From assembly GCA_016203225.1 (NCBI GenBank), contig JACQNC010000013.1:22022-86021 (forward strand): DNA of 64,000 nt, given 5' to 3'. The stretch's first letter is position 1; every line of letters starts with the position of its first letter. Position numbers and translations under genes: made by a program. Positions 28,051-37,494 of the stretch are shown piece after piece. This DNA is from Candidatus Woesearchaeota archaeon. Its GTDB lineage: Archaea > Nanobdellota > Nanobdellia > Woesearchaeales > ARS49. The notes under the pieces were generated by a model. It did no database searches. It worked only from the letters and a program-made list of their open reading frames with translations, and was not told where the DNA came from.

Positions 28051-28599
28051 ATGAAGCTCGATCGCGAACTCAGCGAACTGGACAGGTTCGTGCTCGATTT
28101 CGTCGCCGCCTTGGGCAAGACCTCCTACGTATTGGTCAGCGGTTACGTCTCTATCCTGTTCGGGCGGTCGCGGAGCAGCGAGGATATCAATATCATCATT
28201 CCGGTTCTCACAAAAAGTGGGTTCCTGGCGCTCTTTGACGTGCTCACCGCAGCGGGTTTCGAGTCCATCACTGCGGGGCGTGAAACTGCGCATGAATACA
28301 TCTCCGCAAAGACCGCGATCCAGTTCGCGAGGAAAGGCCAGGTCCTGCCAAACATGGAGGTCAAGTTCGCGACGACCTACTTGAGCCAGGTCGCGCTGAA
28401 GGACCGCATCACGGTCGAGCTCAACAACCGACCCCTGTTCATTTCACCCATCGAGCTCCAGATCCTGTACAAGCAACGCTGTCTCAAGTCGGATAAGGAT
28501 ATCGAGGACGCCCGTCATCTGGAGATAGTGTTCGAGAGGGCGCTTTCCGCAGAAAAGCTTAAGAGATACGGAGCATTGATCGAGCTCCATGGATGCTGA
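28051..28599 (+). CDS. nucleotidyltransferase-fold protein (AbiEii/MNT-like, atypical)
   Basis: YVLVSGYVSILFGRSRSSEDINIIIP. Confidence 0.6.
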   Translation: MKLDRELSELDRFVLDFVAALGKTSYVLVSGYVSILFGRSRSSEDINIIIPVLTKSGFLALFDVLTAAGFESITAGRETAHEYISAKTAIQFARKGQVLPNMEVKFATTYLSQVALKDRITVELNNRPLFISPIELQILYKQRCLKSDKDIEDARHLEIVFERALSAEKLKRYGALIELHGC

Positions 28600-28747
28600 A
28601 CGGATAGCATTTGTCGAATTCTGGGCGCGTTTCGTCCGGGATAACCCTCCATGGATCTGGAGCAAGCAGCAGAATATCGTGATAGACAGCCAGTTCCCTT
28701 CGACGTTGACGAGAGAGCAATACCTTAGGATGAAGCGGGAGTTCTGA
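28589..28747 (+). CDS. small partner protein overlapping the nucleotidyltransferase gene
   Basis: MDAERIAFVEFWARFVRDNPPWIWSKQQNIVIDSQFPSTLTREQYLRMKREF. Confidence 0.55.
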   Translation: MDAERIAFVEFWARFVRDNPPWIWSKQQNIVIDSQFPSTLTREQYLRMKREF

Positions 28748-28938
28748 TTCCCGGCGGAAGCAATCTCGGGAAAGGCCAACGTTACTAACGCAAACCGCTA
28801 CTGAGAACTTGGACTGCGTGCGAGGTCCGGAACAACTTTCCGAAACTGGTGCACGTCTATTCGCGCGATGAACTGGTGGCGTCCGTTTCTCGACTTTTGG
28901 TCAGAAGTTATTTATATACTAATCGCTTATGAGTGGCT

Positions 28939-29325
28939 ATGCCTCAACAGAATCCGATTGAAAGCTTATCCATGCACCAGGCACGGGTTGAGCATGAAGA
29001 TGAGTATGGAGTTCGTATTACGGTCAGGAACGCAAAACAGGCAAGGCCCATTTTGTCGGAACTCGAACGGCTTGTCGGAGAAGCAGGAGTTTCTGGCAAG
29101 GACAAAACGCTCGTTTACTCGAAACTTGATAAGGATGAAGCACTCCTCGGCAAAGTCGTTGCCTATTGCACTGCTTCTTTGAGCAAAGGACTGATTGTCA
29201 GCTACGATGTTATTCGGGCATCGTACTATGATATGCTCGGAGACTGGTGGCTCCGATCGTTCAACGATTCGCGTATTTCCGCGCAAACGCGAGGAAAGAC
29301 TCCTTCGTATCAGAAGGCAGTTTAA
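28939..29325 (+). CDS. hypothetical protein
   Basis: ORF with TTATTTATATACTA promoter ~25 bp upstream of ATG. Confidence 0.6.
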   Translation: MPQQNPIESLSMHQARVEHEDEYGVRITVRNAKQARPILSELERLVGEAGVSGKDKTLVYSKLDKDEALLGKVVAYCTASLSKGLIVSYDVIRASYYDMLGDWWLRSFNDSRISAQTRGKTPSYQKAV

Positions 29326-29559
29326 GCAGCAATCGATAGGTGTTGTCCGCAAACACTGCTTGTGTCCGAGTGTCTCGCGGATCAATCTCGTCGCGTCTCG
29401 GGAGCCCCGTCAACCGGTCTTTGCCACTTCTGTCAGACATAGCTGTTTCTACGCAGTTCTTCTATTTAAAACTTCTTATTGTAACCACCAGTAAGTAGTT
29501 AAAACAGAAACCTTTAAATACTCCAAACGCACTCATAGTGCCTAAATGGGGTGGATTCA

Positions 29560-29718
29560 ATGGACGACAGACACAAAGATTACATCCGCAGCGAGCCTTC
29601 TGAACGGAAGGATGAGCATCGCGTCTACCGCGTGAACCTGCTCAAGCCGGTAGAGCCCGAGTTCGCCAAACTCTGGGGAGAAAGGATCTGGCGCGCGCTT
29701 TGCGAGACCAAGCGATGA
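29560..29718 (+). CDS. small hypothetical protein
   Basis: MDDRHKDYIRSEPSERKDEHRVYRVNLLKPVEPEFAKLWGERIWRALCETKR; ATGA overlap with next gene. Confidence 0.6.
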   Translation: MDDRHKDYIRSEPSERKDEHRVYRVNLLKPVEPEFAKLWGERIWRALCETKR

Positions 29719-30689
29719 GGCGCATCATCTGGTTCGAGCACATGTACCAGCCGAGCTGGAACTTCACCAAGCGTGAAGGCTGGGATCCGAAGCGCATGAT
29801 CGACGAGTGCTATCGCCCGAACGCGCTCCTGATGAAGCGTCTCGGTCTCAAGATCAACATGAACATCACGCAGACGATGTTCGACTTCTTCAAGCAGAAC
29901 GACGCAATGGACGTCCTCGAGATCTACAAATCTCTGGGCGCGCAGATCGAATACGTCGGCTCCACCGCTCACCACATCCTTGCCATCCAGCGCTTCAAGA
30001 AGGTCCTGCCGCAAGAGATCCGTCAGCAGCACGCGTTCATCGAGCACTACTTCAACCAGTCGCCGAAGGTCTTTTTCCCGCCAGAGATGGCTATCGATCA
30101 AGAAACAGAGCATCTTTTGAAATCCCTCGACTACCAGGGCATGATCATGAGCGGCGGCACCCCGAACTTCGCCGGCTGGGAAACCACCGGAACGTTCAAA
30201 GGAGCATCAGGCCTCATGCTATTCGCCCACAATGGCATCTTGTCAGGCCAGTTCGCGTTCCCCGTGAACGGATTCCATTCCGACCACGACCTGCAACTCG
30301 TCCTCGACAAGATCGAATCCTATCAGCTTCCGGTGATGTTCGCGTTCGACCACGAGAGCTTCGGCGGCTACCACAACCCGCATCAGCTGGAGATGAAGCG
30401 CAGATTCTTCGAGATCGCGAAAGAGAAAGGATGGGAGTTCGTGCATTTCAGTGATCTTTTGAACGAACCTGTCTACGGCAGCCTTCCGACATTGCAACCC
30501 ACCACGTGGGTCGGCGACTTCAGCAAGTGGGACAGGATGCCTGACAGGAACGCGGCCATAAACGCCGCGATGGAATCCATGACGCCCGAGAACGAGCTCT
30601 TCGTGCGCAAATGGATCCTTCCCAGCTGCCACCTGCACGTCGACTACGCGACGGAATTGTTCTGGGATTTCGTGAAGGCGGCTGCCTGA
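29715..30689 (+). CDS. GH57/polysaccharide deacetylase-like protein
   Basis: FEHMYQPSWNF, KINMNITQTMFDFF, VFFPPEMAIDQET, FAFDHESFGGYHNP. Confidence 0.75.
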   Translation: MRRIIWFEHMYQPSWNFTKREGWDPKRMIDECYRPNALLMKRLGLKINMNITQTMFDFFKQNDAMDVLEIYKSLGAQIEYVGSTAHHILAIQRFKKVLPQEIRQQHAFIEHYFNQSPKVFFPPEMAIDQETEHLLKSLDYQGMIMSGGTPNFAGWETTGTFKGASGLMLFAHNGILSGQFAFPVNGFHSDHDLQLVLDKIESYQLPVMFAFDHESFGGYHNPHQLEMKRRFFEIAKEKGWEFVHFSDLLNEPVYGSLPTLQPTTWVGDFSKWDRMPDRNAAINAAMESMTPENELFVRKWILPSCHLHVDYATELFWDFVKAAA

Positions 30690-30742
30690 ACGTTCATCCT
30701 CCCAACAAAAGCCTTAAAAGCGGCTTCGTTCGAACAGGAATC

Positions 30743-31273
30743 ATGAGTGCTTGGCGTTTCTTTCTGCGGTTCATCGAGAAGCCTTCTTCGGTCGGTGCGG
30801 TGAAACCTTCATCCCGTGCGCTTGTTCGCGCGATGCTGGCGCCGATAGACTGGTCGCGTGTCGGCGTTGTCGCCGAGTTCGGTCCGGGAACGGGAGTGAT
30901 GACGCGTGGGATCCTGAAACGCATGGCGCCCCAGGCACGTTTGGTTGCGTACGAAGTCGATCCTCTTTTTGCGAGGAAACTGCTGAATATCGCAGATCAA
31001 CGGTTGCATGTGCGGAACGTCGGCGCGCAACAGTTGGACGTCGGGGTCGACGCGATCATCTCGAGCCTGCCGCTGAACGCGCTGCCCGCAAGCGTCTCGC
31101 ACGCCGTGCTGTCGAACGCCGCGAAGCGATTGAAGCCGGGCGGATTGTTCGTCCAATTCCAGTATACGACGATGCAGGAGCGGTTGCTCAAGCGGTATTT
31201 TGCGGTCGAGAAGAGACGCTTCGTTCTATGGAACCTTCCGCCCGCGTTCGTTTACGTGTGTCGGAAAAATTGA
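30743..31273 (+). CDS. class I SAM methyltransferase (phospholipid N-methyltransferase/KsgA-like)
   Basis: VGAVKPSSRALVRAMLAPIDWSRVGVVAEFGPGTGVMTRGIL. Confidence 0.85.
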   Translation: MSAWRFFLRFIEKPSSVGAVKPSSRALVRAMLAPIDWSRVGVVAEFGPGTGVMTRGILKRMAPQARLVAYEVDPLFARKLLNIADQRLHVRNVGAQQLDVGVDAIISSLPLNALPASVSHAVLSNAAKRLKPGGLFVQFQYTTMQERLLKRYFAVEKRRFVLWNLPPAFVYVCRKN

Positions 31274-31320
31274 GAACAGTCATGGCTAGCACCGTGACGA
31301 GCGTCCCCGGCGTGATCTTT

Positions 31321-31444
31321 CTAAGCAGGTTTGTGGCTTTACGTGCAGAACGTAGCGTTCTGCTGTACAGCCGAGACCTTTGGGCTCGGCATGTATCGCA
31401 ATTGAGTCGATAGTCACGATGCGGCCTCAAAACTGCAGGGGGAG
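31321..31444 (+). repeat. dispersed palindromic repeat, copy B (expanded interior carrying two extra hairpins)
   Basis: CTAAGCAGGTTTGTGGCTTTA ... GCAGAACG-TAG-CGTTCTGC, GCCGAGACC-TTT-GGGCTCGGC ... GATGCGGCCTCAAAACTGCAGGGGGAG. Confidence 0.7.
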
Positions 31445-31470
31445 CTAAGCGGGGCTGCGGATGCGAGAAC

Positions 31471-31872
31471 TCAGAGAAGCTCGATAAGGAATATCGCGAC
31501 AGAGATGGCGCTGCTCGCGATGCAGTACGCGCAGAAGCTCCTGATCACGAACGCCTGGATCCCGAAGAGGAAGATGCCGAACACGGCTGCCGCGCCTGAT
31601 GCGATGAGCACGAGCGTTGAGAGCGCGATGCCCGCGACGCTCGTTGTCCCCGCGGACGCGAGCAGGGCTGCCAACAGGATGAACGCGTAATACGCGATGC
31701 CTAGGCCTTCGTTAGGCACGCCGAACACGGTGCTGTAGGCTCCGTTGACGACCTTGTTGCAGTCCTCTCCGAGCGGGCACACGAGGCGTTGATGACTGGC
31801 TTTCTTGTACCAGATGAACGCAGAGATGGCGATGCCCGCGATCGCCAGAGGGATCGTCCACGCGTGGGTCAT
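31471..31872 (-). CDS. vitamin K epoxide reductase-like membrane protein
   Basis: CPLGEDCNKVVNGAYSTVFGVPNEGLGIAYYAF ... SFCAYCIAS. Confidence 0.88.
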   Translation of the reverse strand: MTHAWTIPLAIAGIAISAFIWYKKASHQRLVCPLGEDCNKVVNGAYSTVFGVPNEGLGIAYYAFILLAALLASAGTTSVAGIALSTLVLIASGAAAVFGIFLFGIQAFVIRSFCAYCIASSAISVAIFLIELL

Positions 31873-32273
31873 TTCAGCCCGAACTTCTTGTCCAGTCCCC
31901 AGACGCCTGTTCCCTTCGCGACGAGCGCGAGGAACGCCGCGAAGAACAGCACGGCAGGCATGCCCATGTTTGTTATGGGATTCCAGCCCTGCGGCGCGTG
32001 TCCGATGAACCAGGCGAACACCATCTCGATGGCTGCGACAGTCGATGCGTAGCGCGTGAGTAGTCCGAGCACGAGCAGCGTTCCTACGACGACCTCGATC
32101 GCGCCCGCGAACCAGAACAGGCTCCCGAACGGGATAGGCATCGGCGTGCCGCCGAACCATCCGAACACCTTCGTGCTCCCTGCCATGAAGAACAGCGCGC
32201 CGATGATGACGCGGAAGATGAAATAACAGTAAGGACCGATCTTGTCGAGCTGTTTGTTGAGCACAGGATTCAC
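31869..32273 (-). CDS. DoxX-family membrane protein
   Basis: FRVIIGALFFMAGSTKVFGWFGG, FWFAGAIEVVVGTLLVLGLLTRYAS. Confidence 0.85.
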   Translation of the reverse strand: MNPVLNKQLDKIGPYCYFIFRVIIGALFFMAGSTKVFGWFGGTPMPIPFGSLFWFAGAIEVVVGTLLVLGLLTRYASTVAAIEMVFAWFIGHAPQGWNPITNMGMPAVLFFAAFLALVAKGTGVWGLDKKFGLK

Positions 32274-32372
32274 CTCTGATCGATCGAGCGTGCGACGCTT
32301 CTTAAGGTTTTCGTTGTGGAGCATACAAATGTTTTTATTGCGTGTTCGTGGAACGTGCAGTGAGGTGAATCC

Positions 32373-32801
32373 ATGGCCACAGTCCAAGAAGCGATCAATC
32401 TTCTCGTGAGCGGCGCGAACCGGTTCGACAGTCTGAGGACGAAGAACTATCCTACGGACAGCAAGGAATACCAGGCAAGTATCGGCAGGATAATGGGTGA
32501 CCTGGATAAAGCGTTGTCGATCATCAACGACAGGATCAGCCATTGCGACGTGCTGTTGCAGGACACCAGCATATCTGCCGAGGCGCGCGGCTGGCTGGCC
32601 GAGGTGCAGGGCAATTTCTCCGGCATCCGCGACATGATAGTCATCGACTTCACGCGCGGCCAGCAGGGGAGCATCCTGAGCAAGGCCGCGCACGGTCTCG
32701 CGGCCGCGCAGGTGAACTGGCAGAAGGCGCACGCCGCGCTCATGGCGGACGTCGCGAGACTCAAGCCCGCGACGCAGGCCGTGCTGAGACAGGCTGCGTA
32801 A
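32373..32801 (+). CDS. hypothetical helical protein
   Basis: 142-aa ORF. Confidence 0.65.
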   Translation: MATVQEAINLLVSGANRFDSLRTKNYPTDSKEYQASIGRIMGDLDKALSIINDRISHCDVLLQDTSISAEARGWLAEVQGNFSGIRDMIVIDFTRGQQGSILSKAAHGLAAAQVNWQKAHAALMADVARLKPATQAVLRQAA

Positions 32802-32868
32802 TCTGTCCAACTGCGCTGTCGCGGCCCAAGTTTTGCGCGCCTAAGCAAGTGCGTTCCAAGCGTGATCC

Positions 32869-32943
32869 GCCCAAGCAGGTTTGTAGCGGCTTTATCGGGA
32901 CAGAATCGGTAGCGCTAACTCCACGTCAATCGTGCCGGGAGAG
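32869..32943 (+). repeat. dispersed palindromic repeat, copy C
   Basis: GCCCAAGCAGGTTTGTAGCGGCTTTATCGGGACAGAATCGGTAGCGCTAACTCCACGTCAATCGTGCCGGGAGAG. Confidence 0.8.
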
Positions 32944-32962
32944 AAATGCGGGGAGCGTGGTA

Positions 32963-34852
32963 TTACTTCAACCTGAGCGTCTCAAGAACTCTCGGAGCGA
33001 TCGTCTCGATCCTGTGCTGTTTGTGGATAGAACTTGCCAAATCGAGGCAGCGTGACTGTTCTCCGTGGTTGATGATGACCTTCTTTGGTCGCGGCTCGAT
33101 GCTGTAGATGTAGCCCATCAGCTGCTTCCTGTCGCAGTGGTCGGTGATCTCGATCTTGCACACGTCCATCTTGACCGGAACGACTTCTGTCTTGGCGCCG
33201 AGGTTGAACGAGATCTCGCGCTCGCCGTGCAGGATCCTGTAGCCGAGGGACCCTTCGGGCAGGTAGCACGAGAACACAAGCGAGTTGCGCTCGTTGTCCG
33301 CGAGGTTCCTCAAGTATTCCAGCGACGGTCCGCCAACGAGCATGCCTGAGGTCGCGATGATGACGCACGCGCCCTCGTTCTCTATGACTTGCGCCCTTTC
33401 CTTCGCGCTCGTGACGTGCTTGAATATCGGGCTGAGGAACGGGTTCTGGTCCTTGTGGAAGATCGCCTTGCGGATGGTGCTGTTCAGGAATTCCGGATAC
33501 GCGGTGTGGATGGCCATGATGTCCCACACCATTCCGTCGACGTAGACGGGGATCTCTTCCAGATCGCCGCGCTGCACAGCTTCCGCGATCAATACCATCA
33601 TCTCCTGCGCCCTGCCCGAGCCGAGCACGGGCATCAGGACTTTGCCTTTGCGCGCGATGGTGTCTTTCACGATCTTGAGCAGGAACTCGTCCTGTTCCTT
33701 GATGGGCGGCATGATGTTGGTCTTGCCGCCGTACGTGCTCTCGATGATCAATGTCTCGACGCGCGGGAAGCGTGTCGTGCAAGGGTCGAACAGGATGGTC
33801 TTGCCGAACTTCAGGTCGCCCGAGTACACGAGGTTGTGCAGACCGTTTCCGATGTGCAGGTGCACCTGCGAGCTCCCGAGGATGTGCCCCGAGTTGTAGA
33901 ACGTTATCCTGACGTCGGGCGTGATGTCCGTGACCTCTTCCCAGTCGAGCGTGATGGTGTGCTTTACCTCCTCCTTGACGTCATCGACGTCGTAGAGGAG
34001 TTCGCGGTTCTCGCCTTTCGCGATCTTGACGTAGTCCAATTGCAGCAGCGCCATGACGTCCCTGGTGGGCGCGGTGCAGTACACGGGCCCGCGGTAGCCG
34101 TACCTGAACAGGTAGGGCAGGAATCCTGCGTGGTCCGTGTGCGAGTGCGTGATGATGACCGCGTCGAGGTCTTCGATGTGGAATTCCGGCACGTCGAGCA
34201 TCGGGTAGGGTTCGCGGTCGTCGGAGACGTTTATGCCGCAGTCCATCAGGATGCGCGATTCCTGCGTCTGGAGGAAGATGCACGAGCGCCCGACTTGCCG
34301 CGCGCCGCCCAGGAACGTGAGGCGCACCCATTCCTGTTTCTTGCCGCGCATCCAGCCGTCGTAGATCCTGTGGCCGGTCTTGTCCAGGAATTTGCGGCGA
34401 TAGTCGGTGTGCTGGTACAGCACCGCGCGGATGTTCTCGATGATCGGGCTCTTGATCGCGGGAGTGCGCCGGATGACCGGCACCCAGAGGGTCTTCTCCC
34501 GGACTTCGCGCAGGAGCGCGCCTTGCTTGCCGATCGCGAGGCCTGGCTTCTCGGACTCGATTACGACCATGCTTCGCGGCGGGTCGAACACTATCTGGCT
34601 GATCGCGCTCTCTTCCGGCAGGATCTTGCGGATCTCCTTCTCGGCCTTCTCGACATCCATGCAGATGCTCGGGTCGGGCCTGAGCTCGACGCGCTTCTTG
34701 AACTCGTTGACGATGTTCCTGATGATGCCGTCGTTGTTGAGGAAGAAGTCCTTGTCCTTCGTGTAGATGACGATGTTGGCGCCCTCGAAGGCGGCGTCGG
34801 CCACTTTCCCTTCGGGAAGCATCTTTATGATTTCTTTTATGATGTCTGGCAT
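32963..34852 (-). CDS. fttA: KH-beta-CASP ribonuclease, transcription termination factor FttA/aCPSF1
   Basis: KH region EKPGLAIGKQGALLREVREKTLWVPVIRRTP; FLGGARQVGRSC, ITHSHTDHAGFLPYLFRYGYRGPVYCTAPT. Confidence 0.96.
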   Translation of the reverse strand: MPDIIKEIIKMLPEGKVADAAFEGANIVIYTKDKDFFLNNDGIIRNIVNEFKKRVELRPDPSICMDVEKAEKEIRKILPEESAISQIVFDPPRSMVVIESEKPGLAIGKQGALLREVREKTLWVPVIRRTPAIKSPIIENIRAVLYQHTDYRRKFLDKTGHRIYDGWMRGKKQEWVRLTFLGGARQVGRSCIFLQTQESRILMDCGINVSDDREPYPMLDVPEFHIEDLDAVIITHSHTDHAGFLPYLFRYGYRGPVYCTAPTRDVMALLQLDYVKIAKGENRELLYDVDDVKEEVKHTITLDWEEVTDITPDVRITFYNSGHILGSSQVHLHIGNGLHNLVYSGDLKFGKTILFDPCTTRFPRVETLIIESTYGGKTNIMPPIKEQDEFLLKIVKDTIARKGKVLMPVLGSGRAQEMMVLIAEAVQRGDLEEIPVYVDGMVWDIMAIHTAYPEFLNSTIRKAIFHKDQNPFLSPIFKHVTSAKERAQVIENEGACVIIATSGMLVGGPSLEYLRNLADNERNSLVFSCYLPEGSLGYRILHGEREISFNLGAKTEVVPVKMDVCKIEITDHCDRKQLMGYIYSIEPRPKKVIINHGEQSRCLDLASSIHKQHRIETIAPRVLETLRLK

Positions 34853-34905
34853 TGTTCACCTTGTGATTGAGATAGTCGTATTTGCGGGTCGTCCCAGGCT
34901 GCTCT

Positions 34906-34979
34906 GCCCAGGCAGGTTGGTAGTGGCATTATTGCTATCGATTCGATGCTTATAAAGCGACCCCAAAACTGCCGGGGAG
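34906..34979 (+). repeat. dispersed palindromic repeat, copy D
   Basis: GCCCAGGCAGGTTGGTAGTGGCATTATTGCTATCGATTCGATGCTTATAAAGCGACCCCAAAACTGCCGGGGAG. Confidence 0.82.
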
Positions 34980-35015
34980 CTCCCTTTGTTGGTTATCACG
35001 CGGGGAAGCAGATGA

Positions 35016-35651
35016 TTAAATCTCCAATCTGACCGTGATGTCCTTCTCGAGGACGAACTTTGCGCCGTCTGCGGTTACGGTCAGTATGTCGATGCCGTTC
35101 CCGGAAGCGGTGTCGCGCTGGATGGCCGCGTTGATGGCTTTTCCTGCCAATTTGATGCCTTCCTCGATGCTCATGCCCTTCTTGTAGAGGGTCTCGAGCA
35201 CGCCGAGCGCGAACACGCAGCCCGAGCCGTCGGAGGTGTATTCCTCGATCTGCATGACGCTGCCGTCGATGCCGATCTCGAAGCAGTGGTAGCCGCTCTC
35301 GTCCATGCCGCCAAGCAGGAATCCGGTGATGCCCGGGATGGCCGAGAACTTGCGGAAGTTCTGGTAGACCATGCCTGCCAGCAGGTTGGCGGCTTCCTTG
35401 ACGCTGCTTATGCGTCCGGTCTGGATGTCTTTGAGCTTGAGTTCTGCGGTGAGTAAACGTGAGAGCAGCTGTACGTCAGAGACCGTGCCTGCGACGGTCA
35501 CCGCGATGCGCGGCGTGATGGACACGATCTTGCGGTACTTCTTGTTCGCGACGTAGCCTGCCGTGACGCGCTTGTCTGCAGCGAGGACTATGCCGTCCTT
35601 GCAGACAATGGCGACGGTTGTCGTCCCGGTCTTTGCTTGAGTTTCGCTCAT
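35016..35651 (-). CDS. psmB: proteasome beta subunit
   Basis: TGTTTVAIVCKDGIVLAADKRVTAGYVANKKYRKI. Confidence 0.96.
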   Translation of the reverse strand: MSETQAKTGTTTVAIVCKDGIVLAADKRVTAGYVANKKYRKIVSITPRIAVTVAGTVSDVQLLSRLLTAELKLKDIQTGRISSVKEAANLLAGMVYQNFRKFSAIPGITGFLLGGMDESGYHCFEIGIDGSVMQIEEYTSDGSGCVFALGVLETLYKKGMSIEEGIKLAGKAINAAIQRDTASGNGIDILTVTADGAKFVLEKDITVRLEI

Positions 35652-35764
35652 CAGAAATCCCCGAATGGAGAATGTTACACTTCAGGACAGAATAGTTGTA
35701 TTTAAAGCTTGCGATTGCTGAGCGCAATAATCGTTATATACTCGCTTGATGGCGGGCAGATGCG

Positions 35765-36391
35765 GTGGCAGCTGACGAATTGCGCACGTATCGCTTGTTC
35801 CCGAAGACAGGCGCGCTCGATGATGCGGTCATCATCGCGACAGGTGAAGCGCTTCTCGTCGCGCACAACTGTCCTGGTTCGCGTGAAGCGGCCTACCTTG
35901 CGGCGGAACGCTCGTGGAGCAGTCTCGCGCAGCTGAGGAGTAGGGAGTTCCCGTTGGAGCTCGAGGAATCCGTCAAGGCGAAGCGGGATGAGCATCCCGT
36001 GTACGCGCCTCCGACGTTGTGGTTGCATCGGGATGCTTTGTACACTCCCACGAACGATGCGGAGAGGCAGCGCCTTGACGCCTTGCTGGATGAGCATCAG
36101 CTCGTGTGCTTCAGGCTCTTGGCCGGCACGAACGCAGAATGGCCGCTTGCGGCCGTGCACGGAAGCATGCGGTGGACTCTTGGTCAGCTCGGGCTGGTCG
36201 AGTTCGCCGGCGAGCCAGGATTCGTGAACGTGGATGAGCACGCGGCGTCGCTGTACGCGCTTGGCGTCAGGGAGGGCTATTGCGCGAAGAAGGGCAAGTT
36301 GAAGTCGAGCGCTCCTGTAATCGACCAGTTGATCGATTATCTGCGTATCGTATCAAGACCGTTTAGAACAACAGAAAAGAAAAGAAAGTAA
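35765..36391 (+). CDS. hypothetical protein
   Basis: 208-aa ORF. Confidence 0.65.
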   Translation: MAADELRTYRLFPKTGALDDAVIIATGEALLVAHNCPGSREAAYLAAERSWSSLAQLRSREFPLELEESVKAKRDEHPVYAPPTLWLHRDALYTPTNDAERQRLDALLDEHQLVCFRLLAGTNAEWPLAAVHGSMRWTLGQLGLVEFAGEPGFVNVDEHAASLYALGVREGYCAKKGKLKSSAPVIDQLIDYLRIVSRPFRTTEKKRK

Positions 36392-36398
36392 CAGGGCT

Positions 36399-36548
36399 TT
36401 ACTTTGCCTTGCCCATGATGCGGAATACGGCTGTGCCACAGTGCGGACAGACGCCCTTCATGGCGCGCATGCCGTTCTTCATGATGACTTCCTTGCCGTT
36501 CTTCATCTCAACGCCTTTCTTGCACTTCATGCATCTCGCTTCGACCAT
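36399..36548 (-). CDS. DUF5679-like small zinc-ribbon protein
   Basis: MVEARCMKCKKGVEMKNGKEVIMKNGMRAMKGVCPHCGTAVFRIMGKAK. Confidence 0.8.
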   Translation of the reverse strand: MVEARCMKCKKGVEMKNGKEVIMKNGMRAMKGVCPHCGTAVFRIMGKAK

Positions 36549-36674
36549 TTTCAGATCACCCCGAAGGTTTCACACGATTGCCTATGATTAGGCTAAACGC
36601 ATCTTCCTTCATAGGTGCTTAAATACTTTTGGGTCGGTGCTCAAGAAATGAATTGATTTCTATATGAAAAATAA

Positions 36675-37283
36675 CTATAGGTCTACGAACAACTTGTGTT
36701 TTTCCTGGCCTTCCAATTCCGCAAGGATGCGTCGCACGATCGCCTTCTCTGGGTCGGGCATGAGCTTGACTCTGTCACGCATGTCAGCGAAGTTCGCGAA
36801 CGGCTTCTCCTGGCGTCTCTCTATCACTTCCCACATGTGCTTCTTGCCGAAGCCAGGGATGAGTTCGAGCGAGTGCATGCGCATCGTCAAAGGCTGCGCC
36901 TTGTTGAAGAACTCGACGAACATCGACTCGTTCTTCTTCACCAGGTCCTGGAGCACGAACTCTAATTCTGCTCTCGCGGTGGGCGTGAGCCTGTCCATGG
37001 TGAGCTTGCCGAGGATGTGGTGGATCTTGTCGCGCTTTCCTTCTCCGATGTAGACTTCCTCGTACGGTTGCACGAACACGTCCTTCTTCGGCACGAGCTC
37101 CAAGAGCAGGAAGTGTTGCTTTCCGACCGCCTGGATTATGGGAGTCTTGATGTGGCTCGGCCTCGTGTCGTGCGGGTAGCCGTTCTGCAGGAAGTCGAGC
37201 ACTATGGCTATCTCTTCCTTCGGCACCGTCCTTGTCGGCTGCCGGCGTTCCGCCTGTTGACTAGGTGTTTCGTTCATTTCCAT
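36675..37283 (-). CDS. DUF655 family protein
   Basis: VLDFLQNGYPHDTRP, QAVGKQHFLLLELVPK, LIPGFGKKHMWEVIERR. Confidence 0.88.
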   Translation of the reverse strand: MEMNETPSQQAERRQPTRTVPKEEIAIVLDFLQNGYPHDTRPSHIKTPIIQAVGKQHFLLLELVPKKDVFVQPYEEVYIGEGKRDKIHHILGKLTMDRLTPTARAELEFVLQDLVKKNESMFVEFFNKAQPLTMRMHSLELIPGFGKKHMWEVIERRQEKPFANFADMRDRVKLMPDPEKAIVRRILAELEGQEKHKLFVDL

Positions 37284-37384
37284 GAGGATTAAGCCACCCT
37301 TTTGAAAATGGTAGTGCGCAGTGCTTATTAAAGATTGCGCCTGACAATTGGAAGCGTTCGCAACATGGCGAGTCTGCGCGCGAT

Positions 37385-37462
37385 CTCCCCAGGCAGGTTG
37401 GTAGTCGCTTCATTGCGATTGCTTCGATGCTAATAAAGCGACGTCAATCGTGCCGGGGGGAG
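37385..37462 (+). repeat. dispersed palindromic repeat, copy E (cleanest hairpin)
   Basis: CTCCCCAGGCAGGTTGGTAGTCGCTTCATTGCGATTGCTTCGATGCTAATAAAGCGACGTCAATCGTGCCGGGGGGAG. Confidence 0.85.
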
Positions 37463-37494
37463 AAATGAATGTGACGAGATCAACGACGAAAATC

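Noticed and set aside
33389-34870. 493-aa + strand ORF antisense to fttA
   Set aside because: Mirror ORF caused by codon bias of the strongly supported FttA gene; low-complexity Arg/Asp/Val-rich translation
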